In this document: piece by piece, positions 25,215 to 33,026 of the stretch
How the letters are laid out: every line of letters starts with the position of its first letter
Numbering within the stretch: the first letter of the stretch is position 1
Assembly (NCBI GenBank): GCA_947259585.1
Contig: CAMYMV010000032.1
Span: 1-52,980 of the forward strand
Direction of reading: 5' to 3'
Length of the DNA: 52,980 nt
Origin: an uncultured Gemmatimonadales bacterium
GTDB lineage: Bacteria > Gemmatimonadota > Gemmatimonadetes > Palauibacterales > Palauibacteraceae
The notes under the pieces: generated by a model
Seen by the model: the letters and a program-made list of their open reading frames with translations, nothing else
What the model was told of the DNA's origin: nothing
Databases searched by the model: none
Made by a program: the position numbers and the translations under genes

Positions 25215-25329
25215 CTGGATGGTGTCGCAGTCCCTCAGGAATTCATGCCATCATTGGTGACCGCACGGATCAGTAACGACGGCAGTACGGGGTGTGGACG
25301 ACCGGCGGCGTTTGAACGGTGCATTCGGG

Positions 25330-25522
25330 CAGACACAACTTCCTCATAGGAACCCGCACCGAACGCACGGAGCCCGCTCTCGCAGCGGGCTCTTTTCATC
25401 GGGCGGGCGAACTCAGAGGGCGAACGAGCGCTTCGTCCTACAACCCGCGCTCCAGATACCGGGGTAGCCGGCGGAGCAGCTGAGACCAGCTGACAAGGAC
25501 CGCGATCTTGCGATCGGGTACT
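25330..25522 (+). repeat. Long copy of the dispersed intergenic repeat
   Basis: Contains AGACACAACTTCCTCATAGG, the hairpin GAGCCCGCT/AGCGGGCTC (25369-25393) with TTTT, TCATCGGGCGGGCGAACTC, GGGCGAACGAGCGCTTCG, CTCCAGATACCGGGG, AGCAGCTGAGACCAGCTGA and ACCGCGATCTTGCGATCGG. It ends at the stop codon of the dioxygenase gene. Closest relative is 29429-29680. Confidence 0.75.
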
Positions 25523-26273
25523 AGACGCTGGCTTCCAAGACTATGTCGAAGTCCGCGCGCCGGCTGTCGCCATTGGTCGTTAGCTGCAATGCCAGGTCAT
25601 GTCGCGCCATGCGTCCCACATCGGAGTCGAGGTACTCGTCGCCTTCGAAGTAGATCTGAGTGATCAGGGGCTGGTAGCCATCGCCGCCCGCGATCAGGTG
25701 GATGTGGGCGGGTCGCCAAGGGTGCCAACCGAGCGCCTCGACCAGCCGTCCGGTCGGGCCCTCGTGGGGAATTGGGTAGGCCGCCGGCACCACGGTATGG
25801 AGAGCGTAGCTGCCGTCCTCCTTGCTGTGCATCCGACCGCGCAGGTTCATGTTGGTGCGGGGAGGAATGTCGAACGCGCCGTAACGGCCTTTAGCGTCCG
25901 CTTGCCACCAGTCGAGAACCGCGTCGGAGATCGGATTTCCGTCCACGTCCCGAACCGTGCCGGTAAGGAGAAGGCGATCCCCCTCTTCGTCGGGGCCGGC
26001 GAGTTGTCCGTCCTCGATCCAGGGTGCATCTTCCAAGTAGTAGGGCCCAACCGCCTGTTTGGGCGTTCCGCGCCATTCGCGACTGCTGGCGTCAACGACG
26101 CCTCCCTCGAGGAACACGTCCAAGAGGAGCATCGTCTCCCCGGCCTCGGCCGCCTCGTTCAAGAAGGCCACAGCGGCACGGTACTCCTCATGGGTAACCT
26201 CGTGCTTCGCGACGAGGTCGTTGACGGCCAGGAACAGGTCTTCCATCAGATGGGCGACTCGGGGATTGGTCAT
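25521..26273 (-). CDS. Intradiol ring-cleavage dioxygenase (catechol/hydroxyquinol type)
   Basis: A 250-residue Fe(III) enzyme that cleaves catechols between the two hydroxyls to muconates. An N-terminal helical dimerisation domain (residues 1-70) is followed by the beta-sandwich core with VGPYYLEDAPW. All four iron ligands are seen: Y131 (GRYGAFD), Y166 (AAYPIPH), H190 and H192 (PAHIHL). The presence of the N-terminal domain favours catechol or hydroxyquinol 1,2-dioxygenase over protocatechuate enzymes. No other aromatic pathway genes adjoin it, so it may serve a dispersed pathway. Confidence 0.88.
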   Translation of the reverse strand: MTNPRVAHLMEDLFLAVNDLVAKHEVTHEEYRAAVAFLNEAAEAGETMLLLDVFLEGGVVDASSREWRGTPKQAVGPYYLEDAPWIEDGQLAGPDEEGDRLLLTGTVRDVDGNPISDAVLDWWQADAKGRYGAFDIPPRTNMNLRGRMHSKEDGSYALHTVVPAAYPIPHEGPTGRLVEALGWHPWRPAHIHLIAGGDGYQPLITQIYFEGDEYLDSDVGRMARHDLALQLTTNGDSRRADFDIVLEASV

Positions 26274-26308
26274 GATTCTCCTAAATCTCTCGTGGCCTGC
26301 TCCAACCT

Positions 26309-26345
26309 AGGACTGCGATCGCGTCGTCTATACCTTAGTAACCTA
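26309..26345 (+). repeat. Dispersed repeat, palindrome module only
   Basis: ACTGCGATCGCGTCGTCTA followed by TACCTTAGTAACCTACC is a diverged copy of the module that recurs 60 bp further on. The two copies form a local tandem. Confidence 0.6.
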
Positions 26346-26365
26346 CCGCTCTCGCGCACAGACAC

Positions 26366-26497
26366 TCGACCGCGATCGCGTGGTCTATACCTTATAATCC
26401 TACCCGGGTCGCTCTGAGACCTCGCCCAGAAAGTTCGCCCAGTTGGACGCGAGTCGCCGAGAACCACGACTCTAAGTAGATTAGTTACAAATAGTTA
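26366..26497 (+). repeat. Dispersed repeat plus tRNA leader, duplicate of 29596-29726
   Basis: ACCGCGATCGCGTGGTCTAT, TTATAATCCTACC, GACCTCGCCCAGAAAGTTCG, then GAGTCGCCGAGA, CCACGACTCTAAGTAGATTA and AATAGTTA. The whole stretch is about nine-tenths identical to the sequence preceding the intact tRNA-Leu at 29727, and runs on into a tRNA 5' half. Confidence 0.8.
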
Positions 26498-26535
26498 GCC
26501 GGGGTGGCGAAAAGGCAGACGCGAGGGACTTAAAA
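26498..26535 (+). other. tRNA-Leu(UAA) 5' half remnant
   Basis: Matches bases 1-38 of the intact tRNA-Leu at 29727 with one change, through the anticodon loop CTTAAAA. The next bases differ completely and form a hairpin instead of the 3' half. It cannot give a functional tRNA. Confidence 0.8.
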
Positions 26536-26548
26536 GATGGAGCCTCTC

Positions 26549-26590
26549 ACCGCGAAGTTGACGGTTTCCGCTCATCTTCGCGGTTTTCTT
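26549..26590 (+). terminator. Strong hairpin with T tract after tRNA half
   Basis: ACCGCGAAG (26549-26557) pairs perfectly with CTTCGCGGT (26576-26584), followed by TTTTCTT. It would end transcripts coming from the repeat/tRNA-half leader before the SLC13 gene. Confidence 0.7.
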
Positions 26591-26638
26591 ATCTATTCCA
26601 GATAACTTCAGAGCTGCCGATTCGCTGTTCTCACCACC

Positions 26639-26668
26639 CAAGTTCGCCCAGTTTCTTCGCTGAGTGCA
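26639..26668 (+). repeat. Tail end of dispersed repeat
   Basis: AAGTTCGCCCAGTTTCTTCG followed by CTGAGT repeats the end of the copy at 11279-11367. It lies just before the SLC13 gene. Confidence 0.55.
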
Positions 26669-26690
26669 GTTTCAGGCCTGAGGCTCTCGT

Positions 26691-28469
26691 ATGACTGTTG
26701 ACCAGCGCATTCTGTTTACGCTACTCGGCGTCGTCTTCGTACTCCTGATTTGGGGTCGCTGGCGATACGATCTGGTGGCATTCCTGGCGCTGGTGACCGC
26801 CTTGCTTACGGGAGTCGTGCCGGCAGATCGGGCGTTCGCGGGCTTCGGACATCCGGCTACGGTGATCATCGCGCTCGTGCTGATCGTCAGCCGGGCGCTG
26901 GCCAACTCCGGCTCCGTCGAGCTTGTGGCCCGTTTCCTGGTGGATCGCTCCCGGAGCCTGGGTGCCCACATAGCCCTCATGTCGGGCTTCGCGGCGATGC
27001 TCTCCGCAGTGATGAACAACGTGGCGGCGCTGGCATTGTTGATGCCAGTGGATATGGAGGCGGCAGCGAAAGCGAAGCGCAGCCCGTCGTTGAGCCTCAT
27101 GCCCCTGTCCTTCGCCTCGATTCTGGGCGGCATGATCACGCTCATTGGAACGCCTTCCAACGTCGTGGTCGCGGAGTATCGCAACGATGCTCTGGGATCC
27201 CCGTACCTGATGTTCGATTTCGCGCCGGTGGGCCTTGCGTGCGCCCTGGTGGGCGTCGCATTCGTGGCAAGCCTCGGCTGGCGGTTCGTTCCCAAGGCTC
27301 GCCGGGAGCACAACGCCAGCGAGGAGCTGTTCGAGCTGGCCGAATACGTTGCCGAGCTTCAGGTGCCGGAGGACGCGCCGTGCGTCGGCAAGAAAGTGCG
27401 GGAGCTCGATGACATCACTGAGGAGCACGAGAGCGCCATCGTTGGGCTGGTGCGCCGCGGCCAGCGCATGCCCGGCATGGCACGTCGCGTGGAGATTCGC
27501 GCCGGCGACGTGCTGGTCGTGGAGGCCCATCCGGATCGTATCGACAAGCTAGTGGGCGCGCTGGGCCTCGAATACCTGCGCTCGACCAACGAGAAGCGCA
27601 CGCTAGCCGGAGAAGACCTGTCGCTGCTAGAGGTGGTGATTCCCGAGGGCGCCCGCATCGAGGGACGCTCCGCGTTATCGCTACGCCTCCTGTATCGACA
27701 CGGAGTCACGTTGCTGGGAGTGTCGCGAAGCGGGAAACGGTTTGCCGAGCGCGTCCGCAAGCTGGCCATCCGTGCCGGTGACGTTCTTCTCCTGCTGGGC
27801 CCTAGCGAACGCTTACGGGAGATCGCCGAATGGCTTGGAGGTCTCCCCCTGGCAGAGCGCGGCCTGCAGGTGGTACAGCGTCAGAAGGCATGGCCGACCA
27901 TCGGGATCTTCAGCGTGGCCGTGTTGCTCGCAAGCGTCGGCGTGCTGTATCTGCCGGTGGCCCTGGCCGCGGCGGTTGGCCTCCTGGTGCTGCTCAACAT
28001 CGTGCCACTGCGTCAGGTGTACGATGCGGTGGAATGGCCCGTTATCGTCCTCCTGGGTTGCATGATACCCATCGGGTCTGCACTTGAAGCAAGCGGCGGC
28101 ACCACGCTACTGGCGAACGGTCTCGTTGGTTTGGCTCAGGGGTTCTCTCCGGTCTTGGTGCTTGTGCTGCTCATCATCGTGACCATGACGTTATCGGATG
28201 TGATGAGCAACGTGGCGACCGCGGTGATCGCCGCACCTGTCGCCCTCGACATTTCCGAGCGCCTTGGCACGAACCCGGACCCGTTTCTGATGGGGGTCGC
28301 CGTCGCCGCTTCCTGCGCCTTCTTGACCCCCATAGGCCACAAGAACAACACGCTGATACTGGGCCCTGGCGGTTACGATTTCGGCGATTACTGGCGCATG
28401 GGTTTGCCCCTGGAGCTTCTCATCGTGGCTGTCGCCACGCCGATGATCCTGTGGGTGTGGCCGCTGTAG
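26691..28469 (+). CDS. SLC13/DASS-type permease with two RCK_C domains (second copy)
   Basis: A 592-residue anion permease organised like the gene at 1515-3308: N-terminal membrane half with MNNVAALALLMPV and SFASILGGMITLIGTPSNV, two TrkA_C-like domains (about residues 215-290 and 305-385, each with an AGDVLxV/L strand), and a C-terminal half with DVMSNVATAVIAAPVAL and FLTPIGHKNNTLI. The two paralogues share architecture but differ strongly in sequence, so they likely serve different anions. It is preceded by a terminator-like hairpin, so its promoter should lie in 26590-26690. Substrate unknown. Confidence 0.88.
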   Translation: MTVDQRILFTLLGVVFVLLIWGRWRYDLVAFLALVTALLTGVVPADRAFAGFGHPATVIIALVLIVSRALANSGSVELVARFLVDRSRSLGAHIALMSGFAAMLSAVMNNVAALALLMPVDMEAAAKAKRSPSLSLMPLSFASILGGMITLIGTPSNVVVAEYRNDALGSPYLMFDFAPVGLACALVGVAFVASLGWRFVPKARREHNASEELFELAEYVAELQVPEDAPCVGKKVRELDDITEEHESAIVGLVRRGQRMPGMARRVEIRAGDVLVVEAHPDRIDKLVGALGLEYLRSTNEKRTLAGEDLSLLEVVIPEGARIEGRSALSLRLLYRHGVTLLGVSRSGKRFAERVRKLAIRAGDVLLLLGPSERLREIAEWLGGLPLAERGLQVVQRQKAWPTIGIFSVAVLLASVGVLYLPVALAAAVGLLVLLNIVPLRQVYDAVEWPVIVLLGCMIPIGSALEASGGTTLLANGLVGLAQGFSPVLVLVLLIIVTMTLSDVMSNVATAVIAAPVALDISERLGTNPDPFLMGVAVAASCAFLTPIGHKNNTLILGPGGYDFGDYWRMGLPLELLIVAVATPMILWVWPL

Positions 28470-28812
28470 GTGTTGGATCGCGAGGAGCGACGGCCTTGGC
28501 GAGCTAACGAGTGCTTGCGGGCGTCATCCGGTCGCTTTCCGAGTGAACCGGCCTCAACGAGCACGACGTGAACGCGCTCCGCGAAGCGTTGAAGGCGGAA
28601 CGGGCCCGGGGACCATCGCGGCCGACTCCGTCAATCCGCGGACCATCGAATACCTCAGGCGGATGGGCTTCCGGCCAACCACAGCAGACGGTCAGCAAGG
28701 CAGATTCTGTCTGGACCTAGCCGGCAGCGGCCCCCGGTCGCCATAGTCGAGCGGTAGTATCGACACCTGGCATTGGAACCGATCCCGTACGCGGGGGTTG
28801 AGTCGACCTGCC
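28470..28812. other. Intergenic region without a supported gene
   Basis: I see only short frames. One plus-strand frame reads GLNEHDVNALREALKAER and another NPRTIEYLRRMGF; these might be decayed pieces of one protein but match nothing I can name. No repeat module or clear terminator hairpin was found. Confidence 0.4.
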
Positions 28813-29379
28813 ATGCGCACCTCACACTTGAGATTCATGCTGATCGCTGCCTTGTTGCTTCCGGGGTGTGCCAGCGACGCCCTTGGCCCGGACGCGGGAG
28901 CCGCCGATGCCGTCGTTCACGACGATCCACCGGCTGGATCCACCTACGCTGGCACGGCCGCTGGCGATTATTACGCTTCGATCTCAACCGACAACCAAAC
29001 GTGGTTGGACCTAGGCTCCCCGAACGGGATCACCATTCAGCTGCAGAGCGCGGACGCTAGTACCGTACATGGAACCCAGAGCGTGCCCGACGGCACGTAT
29101 CGGTGGGTGCGGCTTTCCTTTCGCGACGTCCAGATAAAGGTGGCGGCGGGCAGCACGATCGGTGGCACGACGTTCGACGAAGAGCAGACCGTTGAATTGG
29201 CCGCTAACGAAGAGATAGCGGTCCCGATCGAGGTCGGGCCCTTCGAGATCAACGACGCTTCCGGCGCGGTGATCTCGTTCGACTTGAACTCTGAGGATTG
29301 GCTAACGCTCGATCGCGTGCTGTCTGGGGCGATCGCGGGTGCTGAGGTGGTCGATCACATTACGGCTACGATTCGCTAG
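28813..29379 (+). CDS. Hypothetical lipoprotein with beta-rich domain
   Basis: A 188-residue protein with a lipoprotein signal (hydrophobic residues 8-16, lipobox LLPGC). After an Ala/Asp-rich linker it is predicted beta-rich (STYAGTAAGDYYASIS, ITIQLQSADASTV, YRWVRLSFRDVQIKV). It ends in a Gly/Ala-rich ISFDLNSEDWLTLDRVLSGA. The layout (linker, beta sandwich with acidic loops) is like DUF4382-type surface lipoproteins but no family is certain. ATG 28813 is chosen to place the basic residues before the lipobox. Confidence 0.6.
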   Translation: MRTSHLRFMLIAALLLPGCASDALGPDAGAADAVVHDDPPAGSTYAGTAAGDYYASISTDNQTWLDLGSPNGITIQLQSADASTVHGTQSVPDGTYRWVRLSFRDVQIKVAAGSTIGGTTFDEEQTVELAANEEIAVPIEVGPFEINDASGAVISFDLNSEDWLTLDRVLSGAIAGAEVVDHITATIR

Positions 29380-29428
29380 CGCCAACTTCTGTGCCTCGCG
29401 ATCTCGTGTACACCATAAGTCTGGTCGG

Positions 29429-29680
29429 CCAGACGCAAGTTCCTCCTAGGAATCCGCACCGAACCCAAGGAGCTCGCTCGCCTAGCGAGCTCTTCTCATC
29501 GGGTGGGCGAAGTCCCAGCGCGAACGACGCGCTTCGCCCGCTTCCCACACTCCAGATAGTGGGGCAGGGCGCGAAGCAGCTGAGACCACCTGAGACGGAC
29601 CGCGATCGCGTGGTCTATACCTTATAATCCTACCGGATTCGCGCGCAGACCTCGCCCAGAAGTTCGCCCAGTTGGGGGTG
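29429..29680 (+). repeat. Most complete copy of the dispersed intergenic repeat
   Basis: All modules occur in order: AGACGCAAGTTCCTCCTAGG, hairpin GAGCTCGCT/AGCGAGCTC (29470-29492), TCATCGGGTGGGCGAAG, GCGAACGACGCGCTTCG, CTCCAGATAGTGGGG, AGCAGCTGAGACCACCTGA, ACCGCGATCGCGTGGTCTAT, TTATAATCCTACC, CGCGCAGACCTCGCCCAG and TTCGCCCAGTTGG. The hairpin stem differs from other copies by matched changes on both arms, so pairing has been kept. Confidence 0.85.
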
Positions 29681-29726
29681 AGTCGCCGAGAGCCACGACT
29701 CTAAGTAGATTAACTACCAATAGTTA

Positions 29727-29809
29727 GCCGGGGTGGCGGAAAGGCAGACGCGAGGGACTTAAAATCCCTTGGGCTTCGGCCCGTGTGGGTTCGATTCCCA
29801 CCCCCGGCA
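29727..29809 (+). tRNA. tRNA-Leu (anticodon UAA)
   Basis: An 83-base class II tRNA: acceptor stem GCCGGGG/CCCCGGC perfectly paired, D arm, anticodon stem AGGGA/TCCCT with loop CTTAAAA giving anticodon TAA, a long variable arm GGGC-TTCG-GCCC, and T arm GTGGG/CCCAC around TTCGATT. Discriminator is A; CCA is not encoded. It is preceded by the long repeat and is the only intact RNA gene I find in the window. Confidence 0.95.
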
Positions 29810-30056
29810 TAAGGAGTTACGGCGTTTTCCCCTGCAGCACTTCCTCTGGATGGGAACAGATTTGGGAACAAGCTTCCAACTCGCCACCATAGTCGGCGAC
29901 TTCGCCGAGTCTCAGCGGCGGTGATCTCGTCCTCGTGGTGTCACGTCCATACGTTGGAAGAATAGAGGGTTCTCCCGCCTTCCGGCGGCTGCTCCTCGCT
30001 GGATCAGGAGATGGGCCGGGTGGGTTCGAGCAAACCTGGATTCAGAGAGGAAGACT
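29810..30056. other. Region downstream of tRNA-Leu
   Basis: Contains the direct repeat GGGAACA-GATTT-GGGAACA at about 29851-29869. A minus-strand frame ends just after the tRNA (…EVLQGKTP) in the place where integrase genes often end, but it lacks recombinase motifs. No gene is supported. Confidence 0.35.
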
Positions 30057-31409
30057 ATGCGGATCCCACTCCACGTTCGGCTTTTCACCCTGTCCGGCCT
30101 CGCCCTCGCTCTCGTGTCTTGCGGCGCAACGGACGACAAGGCCTCTCTCGACGCCCCGGACACCCCCGACGCACCGGCGACACCCAGCCTCCACCTTTAC
30201 CTCTGGGCGGGAGACGCCGACGCAGGGGAAGGTGACTCGGACTTTCTGGCCGTGGTAGACGCCGACCCTGAGAGTCCGACGTACGGATCCGTTTTGGGAA
30301 CCACCCCGGTGGGCTCGGCGGGCAACGATCCCCATCATGCCGAGCCGATCGCCCCGACCGACGGTCTGCTCTTCGCCAACGGATTCAATGCGAACCGGAC
30401 CTTCCTCTTCGACCTGTCGTCTCCCGGCGAGCCGGCGTTCGTGAGGGAGCTCGACAAGATTCCGGGACTTGAGTACCCGCACAGCTTCTACCGCCTTGAG
30501 AACGGCCACGTGCTCGCGACGTTCCAGCGCGGGGACGGCAGCCGACCGGGCGATGCCGGGGGACTGGCCGAGTTCGACGCCGACGGCAACTTGGTGCGAG
30601 TGACTTCCGCCGTCGACTCCGACTTCGCGGGTGCGATGATTCGTCCGTACGCGCTCGAGGTGTTTCCCGAAGTCGATCGCATTCTGACGACAAGTAACGC
30701 CATGATGCTGCTCGATCCCGAAACGGGTCGTTACGTGTTTGAGCGATCGGAGAACGTGGTTCAGCTTTGGCGGCTCTCCGATCTCAGCCTGCTTGCCACC
30801 TTGACGCTCCCGCTACTGCCTCCCGCCGAAGGGCCGGAGTGCTTTGTCGAACACCTAATGACCGGAGAAGACTGCACTCCGTCCGGGATCGCCGGTCACA
30901 ACCGCCCGTTCGAAATCCGTCCGCTCCCCGGCGGGTCGGCGATCCTGAACACGTTCGCGTGCGGCTTCTACAGGATCCACGCAATGGACACGGACGAGCC
31001 TCGGGTTGACGTGCTCATGAACTGGCCGGAGAAGGCCGGGTGCGCCGTGCCAACCATAGTCGGAAAGTTCGAGGTACTCCCGATCATGTTCGCGAACGAG
31101 ATCGTGACGCTCGACGTGTCCGATCCGACGAGCCCGGTCGAGGTGGCGAGCCTGACGTTCGACGAGGGATTCATACCGCATTTGGCGCAGGTCGACCCCG
31201 GCACCTACCGGGTCGCGGTGACCGGCATCGGTCCGGACGCTGGACAGGTGCTTATGTACTGGGTCGACCCGGTCACGGGCGAACTCACCCTCGACGAGGC
31301 ATTCGGGCAGGCGGACGGCCTCGGACCGGGCTTCTCGATGACCCGGGACGAATGGCCGCACGGGCCGACGGGACCGGCTATGCCGCACGCGGCGCTGTTC
31401 GGAGGTTAG
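30057..31409 (+). CDS. SBP56/methanethiol-oxidase-like beta-propeller lipoprotein
   Basis: A 450-residue protein with a lipobox (LALVSC). The body resembles the selenium-binding protein 56 family, seven-bladed propellers some of which oxidise methanethiol: YLWAGDADAGEGDSDFLAVV, GSAGNDPHHAEP, LFANGFNANRTFLFDLS, YPHSFYRLENGHVLATFQ, LNTFACGFYRI, and the C-terminal WPHGPTGPAMPHAALF. The His-rich motifs (DPHHAEP, YPHSF, WPHG, MPHA) fit a metal site. Length is close to the family. The lipid anchor suggests a periplasmic location. Function as oxidase is inferred. AGAGAGGAAG precedes the ATG. Confidence 0.75.
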   Translation: MRIPLHVRLFTLSGLALALVSCGATDDKASLDAPDTPDAPATPSLHLYLWAGDADAGEGDSDFLAVVDADPESPTYGSVLGTTPVGSAGNDPHHAEPIAPTDGLLFANGFNANRTFLFDLSSPGEPAFVRELDKIPGLEYPHSFYRLENGHVLATFQRGDGSRPGDAGGLAEFDADGNLVRVTSAVDSDFAGAMIRPYALEVFPEVDRILTTSNAMMLLDPETGRYVFERSENVVQLWRLSDLSLLATLTLPLLPPAEGPECFVEHLMTGEDCTPSGIAGHNRPFEIRPLPGGSAILNTFACGFYRIHAMDTDEPRVDVLMNWPEKAGCAVPTIVGKFEVLPIMFANEIVTLDVSDPTSPVEVASLTFDEGFIPHLAQVDPGTYRVAVTGIGPDAGQVLMYWVDPVTGELTLDEAFGQADGLGPGFSMTRDEWPHGPTGPAMPHAALFGG

Positions 31410-31474
31410 GGGTCGGTGCGGCTGGCCTTCTCGCTGAGCTTTTGAATCGAATAGGGGATTCAGCTAGGAACGAG

Positions 31475-31500
31475 GGGCGGTTCCTTCCGGGCCGCCCTTC
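31475..31500 (+). terminator. Hairpin after the propeller gene
   Basis: GGGCGG (31476-31481) pairs with CCGCCC (31493-31498), followed by TTCGCTC. A moderate terminator without a long T run. Confidence 0.45.
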
Positions 31501-31633
31501 GCTCATCTGACCTTGCCGTTACCTTGCCTTACTGAACGGGAACCACCGGAACATAGGGACATCTCGAAGCTCGCTCAGAACCCGGATTGTCCCCTATCTT
31601 AGGTCTGTTACCGCTGAGTCCCCAGGGTGGGCC

Positions 31634-32185
31634 GTGAACGACGCCCAAGAGTTCGACGACCACGAAGCCAGCCTCCCGCGCTCCAGGTGGCCTGATGTCA
31701 TAGGGATCATCGGGCTCATCCTGAGCGCCATCATGTTCTTCGATAAGCTCAACGACCTCGTGACGCTGACCTGGACGGAGGAGCAGTGGTCCAGGTTCGT
31801 TGGAGCAGACCTCGCGGATGTCATTGTCCGTTCGCTACCCCCTCGCGGAGTACGATTGGTCTCCAGCGTGGTGCATATGGCGCTTGCGATCCTCCTCTTC
31901 ACCGGGTCTTTGGCGCTGCGAGGTCGCCGCCGCTCGGCGGTTGACAAGTGTCGGGTCTGGGCCACGCTCGCAATCGGATGGGTCGCGGTGGAAATAGGAT
32001 GGGCGATCTGGTGGCTCTCCCGGTTCACGGGTGAGATCATGGGAGTCGCTCAAGCCACCTGGCAGGGATACGCAGCGTTCGGTATTGCGCTGGCGCTAGT
32101 GATTCTGCTGGCCTACCCAGTCTTTCTACTGACCTGGCTTTCCAGGAGGCACGTGCGAGCGGAGTACGAGAGTTGGCCCGTCTGA
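31634..32185 (+). CDS. Hypothetical membrane protein (4 TM)
   Basis: A 183-residue protein starting at GTG with a charged N-terminus and four helices (about residues 21-38, 75-92, 107-127 and 143-166). The loop after the first helix holds acidic WTEEQWSRFVGADLADV. No family recognised. It begins a run of three small membrane-protein genes on the same strand separated by 50-170 bp. Confidence 0.6.
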   Translation: MNDAQEFDDHEASLPRSRWPDVIGIIGLILSAIMFFDKLNDLVTLTWTEEQWSRFVGADLADVIVRSLPPRGVRLVSSVVHMALAILLFTGSLALRGRRRSAVDKCRVWATLAIGWVAVEIGWAIWWLSRFTGEIMGVAQATWQGYAAFGIALALVILLAYPVFLLTWLSRRHVRAEYESWPV

Positions 32186-32357
32186 CCGAGGTTGTGGAGT
32201 TTCGGACTGGTCAACCCGGCAGGTCGTTCACGCACTTTTGTGCCAAGAGGGGGCGAAGACCGGGCACAGGTCACCATGTTGGTCCCAAGTCTACGGCGTT
32301 CGGGTTCTAGGGCTCGAGCGGTCGCTCTGAGACCAGTTGCGCAACCTGGAGGCACAC

Positions 32358-32519
32358 ATGGGAGGAAACGGAAGCGGCGCGGCAGCATCCTCGATCTTCA
32401 CCGGCGCAGGCTGGTTCGTCTTCTGGCTATTCACGGTGGCGTTCGCCCAACTAGGCTTCGGCAAGGCCATCTTGGCGATCTTCATCTGGCCCTACTACTT
32501 AGGCGCGGCGCTCCGCTGA
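32358..32519 (+). CDS. Small single-pass membrane protein (53 aa)
   Basis: MGGNGSGAAASSIFTGAGW then a hydrophobic helix FVFWLFTVAFAQLGFGKAI and a final IWPYYLGAALR. ATG 32358 is chosen because GGAGG lies 5-6 bp upstream. Small proteins ending in a WPYYLG-like motif occur widely in environmental bacteria; role unknown. Confidence 0.6.
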   Translation: MGGNGSGAAASSIFTGAGWFVFWLFTVAFAQLGFGKAILAIFIWPYYLGAALR

Positions 32520-32547
32520 TCTCTCGCACACGCGTATAGTAGCAGGA

Positions 32548-32994
32548 GTGGCCATGGCCCGACGCTCGAACATCATCCGTAGAATCCTAACCGCGGCCCT
32601 GATCGTCTTGATCGGGCTGCTGGTCCTACAGGCCCTGGGCTATGGGATCGGATTCGTCATCGATCCCGAGGGTGGGGTGAGGGAGTTCGGATACGAGAAG
32701 CCGACCGTGGTGGACAACCTCACGGTGACGCTGGTGGGATTGGTCGGTGTCGGGATGCTCGGCGTCGCAGCCCTGCTGATCCTGTCGGCGATTCTCGTCT
32801 GGCGCGGGAACCCGGCCGGGGCCTACGTAGCGATGATCATCGGCGGCGTCTACATCGGGGCGAGCCTGTGCGCGCTTCGTGCGGAGTGGTGGTGGGACGC
32901 GGGGTTCTACGGAGGCACGGGAGCCTCGCTGATCGTCCTATCAGCGGCGGTGCGGTGGCTTCATGCCAGCCCGCGCGGTGAGCACGCTCACTAG
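32548..32994 (+). CDS. Hypothetical membrane protein
   Basis: A 148-residue protein with helices at about residues 13-33, 60-84, 92-108 and 122-137. A polar loop between the first two (IDPEGGVREFGYEKPTVVDN) recalls small DUF-type membrane proteins but no family can be named. GTG 32548 or ATG 32554 could start it. It is convergent with the broken asparaginase. Confidence 0.6.
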   Translation: MAMARRSNIIRRILTAALIVLIGLLVLQALGYGIGFVIDPEGGVREFGYEKPTVVDNLTVTLVGLVGVGMLGVAALLILSAILVWRGNPAGAYVAMIIGGVYIGASLCALRAEWWWDAGFYGGTGASLIVLSAAVRWLHASPRGEHAH

Positions 32995-33026
32995 TCGGTG
33001 GAGGAGCTCCGAGAGCCTCGTTTCCG

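Noticed and set aside
25521..26417. Long plus-strand frame opposite the dioxygenase
   Set aside because: It is the antisense shadow of a gene with complete iron ligands; composition is typical of a shadow frame.
28543..28746. Small gene between SLC13 and the lipoprotein
   Set aside because: Fragments of plausible protein occur in different frames and none forms a continuous recognised domain with a ribosome site.
29601..29628. TATAAT in the repeat as promoter of tRNA-Leu
   Set aside because: No -35 is found 16-18 bp upstream and the tRNA lies about 100 bp further; the sequence is part of the repeat palindrome module.
29818..29935. C-terminal end of a tyrosine recombinase reading toward tRNA-Leu
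   Set aside because: The minus-strand frame ends in the right place, but no recombinase box or catalytic Tyr/His/Arg pattern is visible.
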